Positions 43,059 to 52,502 of a stretch of 64,000 bases of DNA are shown piece by piece (position 1 is the stretch's first letter; every line of letters starts with the position of its first letter). The stretch is taken from positions 5,148,001-5,212,000 of the forward strand of contig NZ_AP023189.1 of NCBI RefSeq assembly GCF_012767755.2, in the 5' to 3' direction. The notes beneath the pieces are model-generated. The model was not told the DNA's origin. It saw nothing but the letters and a program-made list of their open reading frames with translations, and ran no database searches. Source of the DNA: Pseudomonas tohonis (GTDB lineage: Bacteria > Pseudomonadota > Gammaproteobacteria > Pseudomonadales > Pseudomonadaceae). Both the position numbers and the translations under genes were made by a program.

Positions 43059-44564
43059 TCAGGCCTGGGGCCGCATATGCGGGAACAGGATGACGTCACG
43101 AATAGACGGCGAATTGGTCAGCAACATCACCAGGCGATCGATACCGATGCCCTCGCCCGCGGTGGGCGGCATGCCGTACTCCAGCGCGTTGACGAAGTCG
43201 GCGTCGTAGTGCATCGCCTCGTCGTCACCGGCGTCCTTCTCCTTGACCTGCAGCATGAAGCGCTCGGCCTGGTCTTCGGCGTCGTTGAGCTCGGAGTAGG
43301 CGTTGGCGATCTCGCGGCCACCGATGAACAGCTCGAAGCGGTCGGTGACGCTCGGGTCCTGGTCGTTGCGGCGGGCCAGCGGGGAGACCTCGAAGGGGTA
43401 CTGGGTGATGAAGTGCGGCTGCTCCAGCTTGCTCTCCACCAGCTCCTCGAAAATCATCACCTGCAGCTTGCCCAGGCCTTCGTGGCCGAGGACCTTGGCG
43501 CCGGCGGCCTTGGCGATGGCGCGGGCCTTCTCGACGTCGTTGAGGTCGGCCGCGGTGATCTCCGGGTTGTACTTGAGGATGGCGTCGAACACGGACAGGC
43601 GGGCGAAGGGCTCGCCGAAGTGGAAGACCTTGTCGCCGTAGGGCACGTCGGTGCTGCCGAGCACGGCCTGGGCCAGCTCGCGGAACAGCTCCTCGGTCAG
43701 GTCCATGTTGTCTTCGTAGTCGGCGTAGGCCTGGTAGAACTCGAGCATGGTGAACTCGGGGTTGTGCCGGGTCGAGACGCCTTCGTTACGGAAGTTGCGG
43801 TTGATCTCGAAGACCTTCTCGAAGCCACCGACCACCAGGCGCTTGAGGTACAGCTCCGGCGCGATGCGCAGGAACATGGCCATGTCCAGGGCGTTGTGGT
43901 GGGTTTCGAAGGGCTTGGCCGCCGCGCCGCCGGGGATGGTCTGCAGCATCGGGGTTTCCACTTCGAGGAAACCGCGCTCGGACAGGAAGCGGCGGATGTG
44001 GGCGATGACCTGGGAGCGCACGCGGAAGGTGTGGCGGGTTTCCTCGTTGACGATCAGGTCGACGTAGCGCTGGCGGTAGCGCTGCTCGGTGTCGGTCAGG
44101 CCGTGGTGCTTGTCCGGCAGCGGGCGCAGGGACTTGGTCAGCAGGCGCACGCTGGTCATGTCGACGTACAGGTCGCCCTTGCCGGAACGGGCCACGGTGC
44201 CCTCGGCGCCGATGATGTCGCCCAGGTCCCAGGTCTTGATCTCGGCCAGGGTCTCTTCCGGCAGGGTCTTGCGGTTCACGTAGACCTGCAGGCGGCTGGT
44301 GCTGTCCTGCAGAACGATGAAGGAACCACGGTTGAGCATGATGCGACCGGCGACCTTGACCGGGATGGCTGCGGCTTCCAGCTCTTCCTTGGTCTTGTCC
44401 GCGTACTGTTTCTGCAGGTCCGCGAAGTAGGCGTCGCGGCGGAAGTCATTGGGGAAGGCGATGGCCTTGGCCTCGCGCACGGCGGCAAGCTTTTCCTTGC
44501 GCTGGGCGATCAGCTTGTTCTCTTCCTGTTGCAGTTCGTGCTGGTCGGGTTGTTGGTCGCTCAT
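43059..44564 (-). CDS. lysS: Lysyl-tRNA synthetase (class II)
   Basis: 501-residue cytoplasmic enzyme that charges tRNA-Lys. The N-terminal OB-fold anticodon-binding domain is followed by class II motifs: motif 2 region [21 protein letters not shown] and motif 3 [11 protein letters not shown] near the C-terminus. Length is normal. It follows prfB by about 125 bases on the same strand, the classical prfB-lysS order. A terminator follows directly. Confidence 0.97.
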   Translation of the reverse strand: MSDQQPDQHELQQEENKLIAQRKEKLAAVREAKAIAFPNDFRRDAYFADLQKQYADKTKEELEAAAIPVKVAGRIMLNRGSFIVLQDSTSRLQVYVNRKTLPEETLAEIKTWDLGDIIGAEGTVARSGKGDLYVDMTSVRLLTKSLRPLPDKHHGLTDTEQRYRQRYVDLIVNEETRHTFRVRSQVIAHIRRFLSERGFLEVETPMLQTIPGGAAAKPFETHHNALDMAMFLRIAPELYLKRLVVGGFEKVFEINRNFRNEGVSTRHNPEFTMLEFYQAYADYEDNMDLTEELFRELAQAVLGSTDVPYGDKVFHFGEPFARLSVFDAILKYNPEITAADLNDVEKARAIAKAAGAKVLGHEGLGKLQVMIFEELVESKLEQPHFITQYPFEVSPLARRNDQDPSVTDRFELFIGGREIANAYSELNDAEDQAERFMLQVKEKDAGDDEAMHYDADFVNALEYGMPPTAGEGIGIDRLVMLLTNSPSIRDVILFPHMRPQA

Positions 44565-44689
44565 GGTCTTGGTGGTTCCTGCTTCGGCGTTTTGGCGCCT
44601 GGTGAAAAGTTATCGCTTGGCAAGGACTGTGAAGGGAGGGCGGGCGCAGGTCAGGTGCTATCAACGCAGCCCGACCCGGCCCGGCCGTC

Positions 44690-45785
44690 TCAGAGACCTT
44701 GCTTGAGGCTCGCTTCGAGGTACTCGTTCAGATCGCCGTCCAGCACCTTGTCGCAGTCGCTGCGCTCGACGCCGGTCCGCAGGTCCTTGATGCGCGACTG
44801 GTCGAGCACGTAGGAACGGATCTGGTGGCCCCAGCCGATATCGGACTTGGTGTCTTCCAGCGCCTGGGAGGCGGCGGTGCGCTTCTGCATCTCCTGCTCG
44901 TACAACCGGGCCCGCAGCATCTTCATGGCGGTGTCCTTGTTGGCGTGCTGGGAGCGTTCGTTCTGGCACGCGACCACGGTGTTGGTCGGTACGTGGGTGA
45001 TACGTACCGCCGAGTCGGTGGTGTTCACGTGCTGGCCGCCGGCGCCGGAGGAGCGGTAGGTGTCGATCCGCAGGTCGGCCGGGTTGATCTCGATCTCGAT
45101 GTTGTCGTCGATCTCGGGGGAGACGAACACCGCGGTGAACGAGGTGTGGCGACGGTTGCCGGAGTCGAACGGGCTCTTGCGCACCAGGCGGTGCACGCCG
45201 ATCTCGGTACGCAGCCAACCGAAGGCGTACTCGCCCTTGATGTGCACGGTGGCGCCCTTGATGCCGGCAACCTCGCCCTCGGACAGCTCGACGATCTCGG
45301 CGGCGAAGCCGTTCTTGTCGGCCCAGCGCAGGTACATGCGCAGCAGCATGTTGGCCCAGTCCTGGGCCTCGGTGCCGCCGGAACCGGCCTGGATGTCGAG
45401 GTAGGCGTTGTTGGGGTCCATCTCGCCGCTGAACATGCGGCGGAACTCGAGCTTCTCGAGGATCTCGCGCAGGCGTTCGACTTCGGCGGCGACGTCGTTC
45501 ACGGCGCCTTCGTCGTTCTCCTCGACCGCCATGTCGAGCAGGTCGCGGGAGTCGGCCAGGCCGCCGGTCAGCTCATCCAGGGTCTCGACGATCTGCGCCA
45601 GTTGCGAGCGCTCGCGGCCGAGATTCTGGGCGTACTCCGGGTTGTTCCAGACGTTGGGGTCTTCGAGTTCGCGGTTTACTTCGACGAGACGATCATGCTT
45701 GTGATCGTAGTCAAAGATACCCCCGAATGGTCTGGGTGCGGTCGGAGAGGTCCTTGATGCTGTTCAGGATCGGGTTGATTTCCAT
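44690..45785 (-). CDS. prfB: Peptide chain release factor 2 with programmed +1 frameshift
   Basis: RF2 recognises UGA and UAA and hydrolyses peptidyl-tRNA. Translation starts at the ATG at 45785-45783. After 24 codons it meets an in-frame TGA (45713-45711) preceded by CTT and by a GGGGGTAT stretch serving as the Shine-Dalgarno-like stimulator. A +1 slip on CTT continues with GAC TAC GAT CAC in the long frame from 45712 to 44690, giving 364 residues. The SPF tripeptide (RKSPFDSGN) and GGQ (AGGQHVN) mark it as RF2. The in-frame TGA is therefore autoregulatory, not a defect. A TATACT -10 lies on the - strand at 45833-45828. Confidence 0.95.
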
Positions 45786-45878
45786 GGCTGGAAGCGCTCT
45801 CAGGCAAAACTTTCGGAAAAGCCGGCGAGTATACCCGACTCGAAACCGGCCGGGCAGCCCGCCCGACCACTGTCCGCG

Positions 45879-47225
45879 CTAGAGCGCCTCGGCCACCGTC
45901 ACCGCCCGCCAGGGGCCGGTGGAGCGGCCGCTGAGCGCCGCCCAGTACCAGGCGGAATTGTCGCTGAAGCTCTGCCCGGCGGCGTCCTCGATGTACTCGC
46001 AGACCTGCTGCGCAGGACCGCGCCCCTCGGCGACGAAACAGCGCTGCAGCCCGCCGTTGCCGGGTCGCTGGCGCAAGGCGATGGCGCGTATCACGTAACC
46101 CAGGCCCTGGTAGCAGTCGGCAGCGGGGTGCAGCTTGCGCGTGGGCGCCGTGACATGGCGCAGGGTGACCACCCGCGAGCCCGTGCTGAAGCGGGCGATG
46201 GCGCCGGGGAACTGCTCGGCGAAGCGTTGCTCGACCTTCGACAGCGCCAAGGGCCGCAGCCGTTCGCCGTCGAAGCGCTGCGGCCATTCGACGAAGGCCG
46301 ACGCGGGGGATGCCTCCACCACAGCCCGCCCCGGCAACGACGCCAGCCCCAGCAACAGGAACGCCCCGGCCACCAGGGCGCGACCGCCCCGCCAGGGCGA
46401 CGCCGTGGCCACGCTCGCCACCGGCAGCGGCACGCCTGCGCCCTGCCCCGCCGCCACGGTACGCAGCACCAGCGCGCAGACGCCGACGAACACCACGAGC
46501 CCGGTGGCCTCATGCATCCAGCCGGGCCAGAGCGCCTGCCCGGTCTCCTGCAGCACCAGCAGGGTGTTGCGCAGGCTGTTGCCTCCCAGCACCAGCAGCC
46601 CGATCCACGGCAGGCGTCGCAAGAGTTGCCCGTCGCCGAGGCGCAGCCAGGCGGCGGTGGCGAAGGCCGTGAAGTAGGCCACCCAGGCCATGTGCACGCC
46701 CGAGCAGGGCGCATCCACCATCACCAGTTGCCCGCCCACTTCCAGCGCCGTGCCCTCGCGCAGCACCTCAAGCCCCAGCCCGCGCAGCAGCCAGAGGCTG
46801 GCTTCGGCGGTGACCAGGCGCAGCGGATAGCCGGCGAAGAACTGCAGCGAGGAGAGGATCGGCAGCGCCAGCAACCCCAGCCCCAGCCATGCCAGCACCG
46901 GCTGGCCCGGGCGGCGCAACGCCAGGGTGGTGGCGATCACCGCCAGCACCGCGAGCACGCCGCGCCCCAGCCCCGGGATCAGCGCGCTGCCGAGGAGCGC
47001 CAGCCCCGCCAGCCCCAGCGACACCAGCAACCACCCGCGCCGGGGCACCGCCAGGAAGGCCCGGCGCTCACGCCCCAGCCCCAGCAGCAGGGCGATCAGC
47101 GCAACCACCCCGTAGGGGTCGTCCGAGCCATCGCCCATGCGCCGCAGGCTCCACAGCCACACCGGCCACAGCGCCAGCACCGGTGGCAGCAGCCAGGCCC
47201 AGCCCGGCAGTACGCGGGCCTTCAC
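45879..47225 (-). CDS. xrtT: Exosortase (probable XrtT type) with C-terminal EpsI-like domain
   Basis: 448 residues. About eight membrane spans in residues 10-290 hold the exosortase catalytic trio: Cys174 (VDAPCSGVHMAW), Arg219 (GGNSLRNTLL) and His238 (MHEATGL). Exosortases cut PEP-CTERM tails at the membrane and transfer the protein to its next site. The last ~150 residues (290-448) are periplasmic and contain HPAADCYQGLGYVI, similar to the EpsI domain found fused to or beside some exosortases. The GTG start (47225) overlaps the stop of its PEP-CTERM partner. The XrtT label is from the one-substrate VIT/VWA arrangement and is inference. Confidence 0.85.
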   Translation of the reverse strand: MKARVLPGWAWLLPPVLALWPVWLWSLRRMGDGSDDPYGVVALIALLLGLGRERRAFLAVPRRGWLLVSLGLAGLALLGSALIPGLGRGVLAVLAVIATTLALRRPGQPVLAWLGLGLLALPILSSLQFFAGYPLRLVTAEASLWLLRGLGLEVLREGTALEVGGQLVMVDAPCSGVHMAWVAYFTAFATAAWLRLGDGQLLRRLPWIGLLVLGGNSLRNTLLVLQETGQALWPGWMHEATGLVVFVGVCALVLRTVAAGQGAGVPLPVASVATASPWRGGRALVAGAFLLLGLASLPGRAVVEASPASAFVEWPQRFDGERLRPLALSKVEQRFAEQFPGAIARFSTGSRVVTLRHVTAPTRKLHPAADCYQGLGYVIRAIALRQRPGNGGLQRCFVAEGRGPAQQVCEYIEDAAGQSFSDNSAWYWAALSGRSTGPWRAVTVAEAL

Positions 47226-49261
47226 CCCCGCACCTGGCGGCGCGTCGCCCAGCCCATGCCCAGCAGGGCCAGTGCCAGCATCGCCCAGGTGCCCGGCTCC
47301 GGCGTGCTCGATACCTGCAGGCCGGCGGTGGCGGGGGCCGGGCTGGCGGTGCCGATGGCCTGGGCGCTCACCCCCTGGGGCAACGGCAGCGGCTGCTTGA
47401 CCGTGGTGCTGCCGGCGGGGTCGGGGTTGCGCACCACCTGGTCCACCGCGATGAACGAGGTGTAGGGGGTCAACAGGCTGTACTTCAGGCCGAGGTCGAG
47501 GATCTGCTGGCTGTAGCCGAAGCCACCGTCCAGGCTTTCCTGGTCCACCAGCGAGGCGATGCGGTGCCGTGCCCAGAGATGGGTCAGCGCCTGGTCGCCC
47601 TCGATCACCTTGCCCGCCTCGATCGGCACCTCGGTGCGCCACGGGCCGCTGGCAGCGATGCCTTCGGCCTGCAGCACGCCACGGGGCTCGCCGCGCCACT
47701 TGCCGAACATCACCAGCGGGCGCTGGGCGAACAGGTCCGGCAGCGCCACCGGTTCGACTTCGTAGGTTTCCAGGCCGCTGAACGACAGCTTCGGGTGCAC
47801 CAGCACGGGCGAGTCGATCATCCGCCGCAGGCGGTCGGCCTCGGCCTGCGCCGAGCCGTCGTCGAGCACCACGAAGGGCTCGCCCTGCCCGGCCCGCGCC
47901 AGCCCTTCGATCAGCTCGCGGTTGACCGAGCTGCCGATGCCGAAGGCGAACAGGTTGGCCTTGCTGAGATTCTTGCGCACCAGCTCGAAGGCCTCGGTCT
48001 CCACCTCCACGTAGCCGTCGGTGACCACCACGAAGCTGCGCGACCGCTCGGCATCCGCCGGCATCGCCAGCGCCTGGCGCAAGGCCGGCAGCAGCTCGGT
48101 GCCGCCGCTGCCCATCTGGGTGTCGAGCATCGCCAGCGCCTGCTCGATGTTGGCCCGGGTCGCCGGCTGCGATTGCGGCGCCAGCAGGCTGCTGCTGCCG
48201 GAGAACAGCAGCACGTTGAAGCTGTCCATCGACCGCAGGCCGCCGATCAGGCGGCGCAGCAGGACCTTGGTGGTATCCAGCGGGAAGCCGTGCATGGAGC
48301 CGGAGATATCCACCACGAAGATGTACTCGCGCGGCACGATGCTGCCGGGCTTGACCGCGGCCGGCGGCGCCACCATGGCCAGGAAGAAGTTTTCCTCGGC
48401 GCCACGGGCGAGCAGCACGCCGCTCTCGAACACCTCGCTGCCCAGGCGGTAGTCGAGGATGAAGTCGCGGTTGTTGCCCGGCTCCTGCCCGTCCTCCAGG
48501 GTCACCCGGGTGTGCCGGGGCGCGACCGTCTGCCGGAGGATGCGATGGGTGCGCGAGGCGACCTCGCCGATGGCGGTGGGCGACTGCAGGTCGACCTGCA
48601 TGGAGAAGGTGCTGCGACCGGGGTCGCCCTCGGCCAGGTGCGGCGTGGAGCTCCACGCCTCGGCCTTGTGGCTCTCCTGCCCCGGCGCGCCGTTGTAGCG
48701 CGGCCCGACCACGGTGGGGAACACGAAGTGATAGGCGCCGTCGGTGGGCAGCAGCAGCTCGGTGTAGCGCAGCTCCACGTCCACCACGTCGCCCGGGAGG
48801 ATATTGGCCACGCTCATCTGGAACACATTGGCGCGCTCCTGCTCCAGCAGCGCGGCGGTCTTGCCCCCGCTCTTCGCCTCCTGGTACTCGCGCTGGGCGC
48901 TCTGCTTCTCGCGGATCTGCGCCTGCAGCTCACGATCGCCCAGGCGCACGGTCATGCCGTGCACCGCCGCACGGGTGGAGCCGGGGAACACATAGCGCGC
49001 CTCCAGGGCTCGCGAACCCTCGTTGCGGTACTGCTGGATGACCTTGACGCTGGCGATCACGCCCAGCACCTGCACCTCCACGCGGGTGGATTTCAGCGGC
49101 AGGCCGTCGACGCCCGGCTCGGCGTTGTCCACGGCGAAATAGGGGCTTTCGCCGCGCTCCGAGGCCTCCTCGGCCAGGCACGGCGCCACGCCGACCAGGG
49201 CGAGAAACAACGCCAGCAGCCAACGGCCGGGCGAAAGGAAAGGCAGGGACAGGCGATACAT
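47222..49261 (-). CDS. VIT/VWA-domain protein with C-terminal PEP-CTERM sorting signal
   Basis: 679-residue exported protein. A Sec signal peptide ends near residue 30 (CLA). A VIT domain occupies about 45-170. The VWA domain follows, with the metal-ion-dependent adhesion motif DISGS (Asp318, Ser320, Ser322) and TDGYVE. The last 28 residues are a PEP-CTERM tail: Thr-Pro-Glu-Pro-Gly, a hydrophobic helix, and RRQVRG. The overlap with the exosortase gene (GTGA) makes the exosortase its obvious processing enzyme. VIT/VWA proteins bind ligands or partners at surfaces. It is divergent from the diguanylate cyclase gene across 159 bases. Confidence 0.92.
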   Translation of the reverse strand: MYRLSLPFLSPGRWLLALFLALVGVAPCLAEEASERGESPYFAVDNAEPGVDGLPLKSTRVEVQVLGVIASVKVIQQYRNEGSRALEARYVFPGSTRAAVHGMTVRLGDRELQAQIREKQSAQREYQEAKSGGKTAALLEQERANVFQMSVANILPGDVVDVELRYTELLLPTDGAYHFVFPTVVGPRYNGAPGQESHKAEAWSSTPHLAEGDPGRSTFSMQVDLQSPTAIGEVASRTHRILRQTVAPRHTRVTLEDGQEPGNNRDFILDYRLGSEVFESGVLLARGAEENFFLAMVAPPAAVKPGSIVPREYIFVVDISGSMHGFPLDTTKVLLRRLIGGLRSMDSFNVLLFSGSSSLLAPQSQPATRANIEQALAMLDTQMGSGGTELLPALRQALAMPADAERSRSFVVVTDGYVEVETEAFELVRKNLSKANLFAFGIGSSVNRELIEGLARAGQGEPFVVLDDGSAQAEADRLRRMIDSPVLVHPKLSFSGLETYEVEPVALPDLFAQRPLVMFGKWRGEPRGVLQAEGIAASGPWRTEVPIEAGKVIEGDQALTHLWARHRIASLVDQESLDGGFGYSQQILDLGLKYSLLTPYTSFIAVDQVVRNPDPAGSTTVKQPLPLPQGVSAQAIGTASPAPATAGLQVSSTPEPGTWAMLALALLGMGWATRRQVRG

Positions 49262-49420
49262 GCGGCGCACTCCAGGGAAATGTTCGTGCCGCCATGCTCC
49301 CGCCCCTGTGTGGACACAATTTGCAGCGCCCGTGGAGATTGTGTGGAATTGGCCCCGCCGCCGCTGGGCTAAGCTCTCACTGCGGCCCCGCAGCCCTCGC
49401 CCGCCCCTGGAGAACCCCCC

Positions 49421-51070
49421 ATGCAAGCCACGCACAGCCTGCGCAGCCGTATCGCCCTGCTCGTCGCCCTGCTGGTGGGCGCGCTGGGCTGGTTGCTGGG
49501 CGCCCTGATCGGCCACGACTCCAGCCTGCGCATGCGCGACGAGATCGGCCAGGACCTGGCGGAAGTCTCCTTCCAGATGATCGACCGCCTGGACCGCGAC
49601 ATGGCCGACCGCGCCAAGGTGCTGCAGGTGCTCAGCCAGTTGCGCGCGTTGCGCCAGCCCGACGACATCGCCGAGGTCCGCACCCTGCTCGACAGCCTGC
49701 AGCACGAACTGCACGAGATCGCCTGGATCGGCTACACCGACCCGGCCGGCACCGTACGGGCCTCCAGCGACGGCGTGCTCGAAGGCGCCAGCCTCAGCCA
49801 GCGCCCGGTGTACATCAACGGCATCAAGGGCCTGTTCATCGGCGACGTGCACGAAGCCGTGCTGCTGGCCAAGCTGCTGCCCAATCCCACCGGCGAGGCG
49901 ATGAAGTTCGTCGACATCGCCATGCCGGTGAAGGGCCTGGACGGCGCCACGGTCGGGGTGCTCGCCTCGCACCTGTCCTGGGCCTGGGCCGACGATGTGC
50001 GCCGCTCGCTGCTCGAACCCATGCAGCAACGGCGCAAGGTCGAGTTCTTCATCATCGGCAGCGACCGCACCGTGCTCCTCGGCCCGCGAGCCATGATCGG
50101 CCAGCGCCTGCACCTGGAGGCCCTGGACAATGGCGAAACCAACTACTGGCGGGTGCAGGAATGGCCCGATGGCGGCACCTGGCTCACCGGCTTCGCCCGC
50201 AGCACCGGTTACCAGGACTACAAGGGCCTGGGCTGGACGGTGATCGCCCGGCGATCGGTCGACGAAGCCTTCGCCCCCTCGCGGGAGCTGCAGCGCGACA
50301 TCTATATCTGGGGCGCAGCCCTGGCGGTGATCTTCGCCTTCATCGGCTGGGTTCTGGCCGGGCGCATCACCCGGCCGCTGCGGGAGATCGCCGCCGCGGC
50401 GGACCGCCTGCGGGCCGGCGAGATCGCGGTGATACCCGACGACCTGGGCACCCGCGAGATCCGCACCCTCAGCCAATCGATCCGCCAGCTCGTGGAAAGC
50501 CTGACCCAGCAGCAGAACGCCCTGGGCCTGATGGAAAGCCTCGCCCACCACGACCCGCTCACCGGCCTGCCCAACCGCACCGCCCTGGAAAAGCACCTGC
50601 CCCGCGTGCAGCAGCGCAGCCAGCTGGGCAAGAGCTCCCTGGCCCTGCTCTACCTCGACCTGGACGGTTTCAAGCCGGTCAACGACAACCACGGCCACTC
50701 GGTGGGCGACCAGGTACTGCGCGAGGCCGCCGCCCGCATGCGCGCCAGCCTGCGCGAAGGCGACCTGGTGGCGCGGCTTGGCGGGGACGAGTTCCTGATG
50801 ATCCTCCAGGTGCCGGAGGGCGATGCCGCCCCGCAGGCCCTCCAGGTGGCCCTGCGTACCCTGCAGTCACTGGGCGAGCCGATCCAGCTGGGCGAACTGC
50901 GCCTGAACATCGGCTGCAGCATCGGCGGCGCCCTCTGGCCCCAGGACTCCGCGCAACTGGGAGAGGCCCTGGAACTGGCCGACCAGGCGCTCTACCGCGC
51001 CAAGCACGAAGGGCGCAACCGGGTGGTGTTCCATGGCCCGCAGCCGCCGCAGGGCGAGCGGACGGCCTGA
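49421..51070 (+). CDS. Membrane diguanylate cyclase with periplasmic Cache sensor and HAMP
   Basis: 549 residues. Two membrane spans (about 9-31 and 288-310) bracket a Cache-type periplasmic sensor (about 35-280). A HAMP segment follows (about 310-365), then a GGDEF domain whose active-site loop is GGDEF at 454-458. The RxxD product-inhibition site is Arg445-Asp448, exactly five residues before GGDEF. It should thus make c-di-GMP in response to an external signal and be feedback-inhibited. It is divergent from the exosortase operon and lies upstream of wspR but on the opposite strand. Confidence 0.93.
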   Translation: MQATHSLRSRIALLVALLVGALGWLLGALIGHDSSLRMRDEIGQDLAEVSFQMIDRLDRDMADRAKVLQVLSQLRALRQPDDIAEVRTLLDSLQHELHEIAWIGYTDPAGTVRASSDGVLEGASLSQRPVYINGIKGLFIGDVHEAVLLAKLLPNPTGEAMKFVDIAMPVKGLDGATVGVLASHLSWAWADDVRRSLLEPMQQRRKVEFFIIGSDRTVLLGPRAMIGQRLHLEALDNGETNYWRVQEWPDGGTWLTGFARSTGYQDYKGLGWTVIARRSVDEAFAPSRELQRDIYIWGAALAVIFAFIGWVLAGRITRPLREIAAAADRLRAGEIAVIPDDLGTREIRTLSQSIRQLVESLTQQQNALGLMESLAHHDPLTGLPNRTALEKHLPRVQQRSQLGKSSLALLYLDLDGFKPVNDNHGHSVGDQVLREAAARMRASLREGDLVARLGGDEFLMILQVPEGDAAPQALQVALRTLQSLGEPIQLGELRLNIGCSIGGALWPQDSAQLGEALELADQALYRAKHEGRNRVVFHGPQPPQGERTA

Positions 51071-51107
51071 AGGCCACGGGAATCGGGGAAACCGGCGTTC
51101 GCCCCCG

Positions 51108-51240
51108 GCAGAGCAGCGGCACTGCGCGCCGCCTGGCGACCGAAGTCGCCCCTGCAAGGTCGGCCCACCCCGTGGACCTGATCGATACGCAGGGTGGAGG
51201 TCGCTTTTTACCTCTACCGGCTTATTTCGAGGCGCCGCAT
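51108..51240. repeat. Composite intergenic repeat, copy C
   Basis: GGCGAC (51135-51140) pairs with GTCGCC (51145-51150), followed by CCTGCAAGG. Then GGTGGAGGT (51193-51201) pairs with ACCTCTACC (51210-51218) with one mismatch, loop CGCTTTTT. The right flank differs from copies A, B and D. It lies between the convergent diguanylate cyclase and wspR genes. Confidence 0.75.
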
Positions 51241-51343
51241 CGACGGGCCTGCAGCACAAGGACGATGCGCCCGGGAAAGACCGTTCGCCAATGAACCAGC
51301 TTCCACGAGAGCGGGGCGGTTCTCCCGGCGGCGCACGAAAAGG

Positions 51344-52372
51344 CTAGGCGCCGGGCGCACCGGCAACCAGCCCCACCTGGTTGCGACCGTTGTTCTTGGC
51401 CATGTAAAGCCCCTGGTCGGCGAGATCCACCAGCAACAGCGACACCTGGCCCGCCTTGGGCGTGAGGGTCGATACGCCGATGCTCACGCTCAGCGAGGCC
51501 CCGTCCTGGGGCAGGTCATGGGGGATGGCGAGCGCCTCTACCGCACGCCGTACCTTTTCCGCCAGCAGGCGGGCGCCGCCGCTGGAGGTGCCCGGCAGGA
51601 CCATGGCGAACTCCTCGCCGCCATAGCGCGCGGCCAGGTCGGAGGAACGCGTGCAGGACTCGCGCAGGGTCTCGGCCACGCGGCGCAGGGCGTCATCCCC
51701 GGCGACATGGCCGAAGTGATCGTTGTAGCCCTTGAAATAGTCCACATCGATCATCAGCAGGGACAACGAGGTCTGCTCGCGGAAGGCACGGCGCCATTCC
51801 ATTTCCAGGTACTCGTCGAAGTGACGGCGGTTGGACAGGCCGGTGAGGCCGTCGGAGTTCATCAGCCGCTGCAGCACCAAGTTGGCCTCCAGCAACTGCT
51901 GCTGGCTCTCGCGAAGGGCACGGTAGGCCTCGTCGCGCTGCTGCAGGGCGAGGTAGGAACGCGAGTGGTAGCGGATGCGTGCCACCAGCTCGATGGAGTC
52001 GGGCAGCTTGACCAGGTAGTCGTTGGCGCCGGCGGCGAATGCGGTGCTCTTGACCGCTGCGTCGTCACGGGTCGATAGCACGATGATGGGTACGTCACGC
52101 AGCTCGGAGGCGGCGCGATAATCGGCCAGCAGGCTGATGCCGTCCACACCGGGCATCACCAGGTCCTGGAGGATCACCGTCGGCCTTATCTGCCGGGCGA
52201 CCTCGACGGCCGTCTGCGGGTCCGCACAGAAATGGAAGTCGATTCCGGCTTCATCGGCCAGGGCGCGGCGCAACGCCTCGCCGATCATCGCCTGATCATC
52301 GACCAGCAGCACCATCACCTTGTTTTCGGTAATCGAGTGCATTTCGGCCTGATTGCGATAGGGGTAATGCAT
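51344..52372 (-). CDS. wspR: Diguanylate cyclase response regulator WspR
   Basis: 342 residues, collinear with P. aeruginosa WspR. The receiver domain has Asp70 ([10 protein letters not shown]) as phosphoacceptor. A coiled linker (about 140-170, [18 protein letters not shown]) leads to the GGEEF active site at 251-255. The RxxD inhibitory site is Arg242-Asp245. Phosphorylated by WspE it clusters and makes c-di-GMP, promoting biofilm. ATG at 52372 has GGAG at good spacing. About 130 bases separate it from wspF and contain a hairpin and T-run, so it may have partly separate control. Confidence 0.96.
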   Translation of the reverse strand: MHYPYRNQAEMHSITENKVMVLLVDDQAMIGEALRRALADEAGIDFHFCADPQTAVEVARQIRPTVILQDLVMPGVDGISLLADYRAASELRDVPIIVLSTRDDAAVKSTAFAAGANDYLVKLPDSIELVARIRYHSRSYLALQQRDEAYRALRESQQQLLEANLVLQRLMNSDGLTGLSNRRHFDEYLEMEWRRAFREQTSLSLLMIDVDYFKGYNDHFGHVAGDDALRRVAETLRESCTRSSDLAARYGGEEFAMVLPGTSSGGARLLAEKVRRAVEALAIPHDLPQDGASLSVSIGVSTLTPKAGQVSLLLVDLADQGLYMAKNNGRNQVGLVAGAPGA

Positions 52373-52460
52373 AACGTTCTCCGGGCCCACGGGCCTTGCG
52401 CGACACGCACACTACATCGAAGTGCGCGGCCCATGATAATGCGTGTCACGGGTAGGCCGC

Positions 52461-52500
52461 CGTCAAAAAATATGTCACCCCGGGTAGCGCCCCGGGCAGC
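52461..52500 (-). terminator. Hairpin and T-run between wspF and wspR
   Basis: On the - strand CCCGGG (52496-52491) can pair with CCCGGG (52484-52479), and a run of six T's follows 8 bases later. It is a weak terminator-like structure between wspF and wspR. Confidence 0.35.
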
Positions 52501-52502
52501 CG

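Noticed and set aside
45711..45785. prfB as a pseudogene because of an early TGA
   Set aside because: The TGA is the conserved programmed frameshift site with the CTT slip codon and G-rich stimulator.
45879..48656. A single 925-codon frame covering both the exosortase and part of the VIT/VWA gene
   Set aside because: The upstream half is an out-of-frame reading of the VIT/VWA gene; the real exosortase start is the GTG overlapping the VIT/VWA stop, as expected for a coupled pair.
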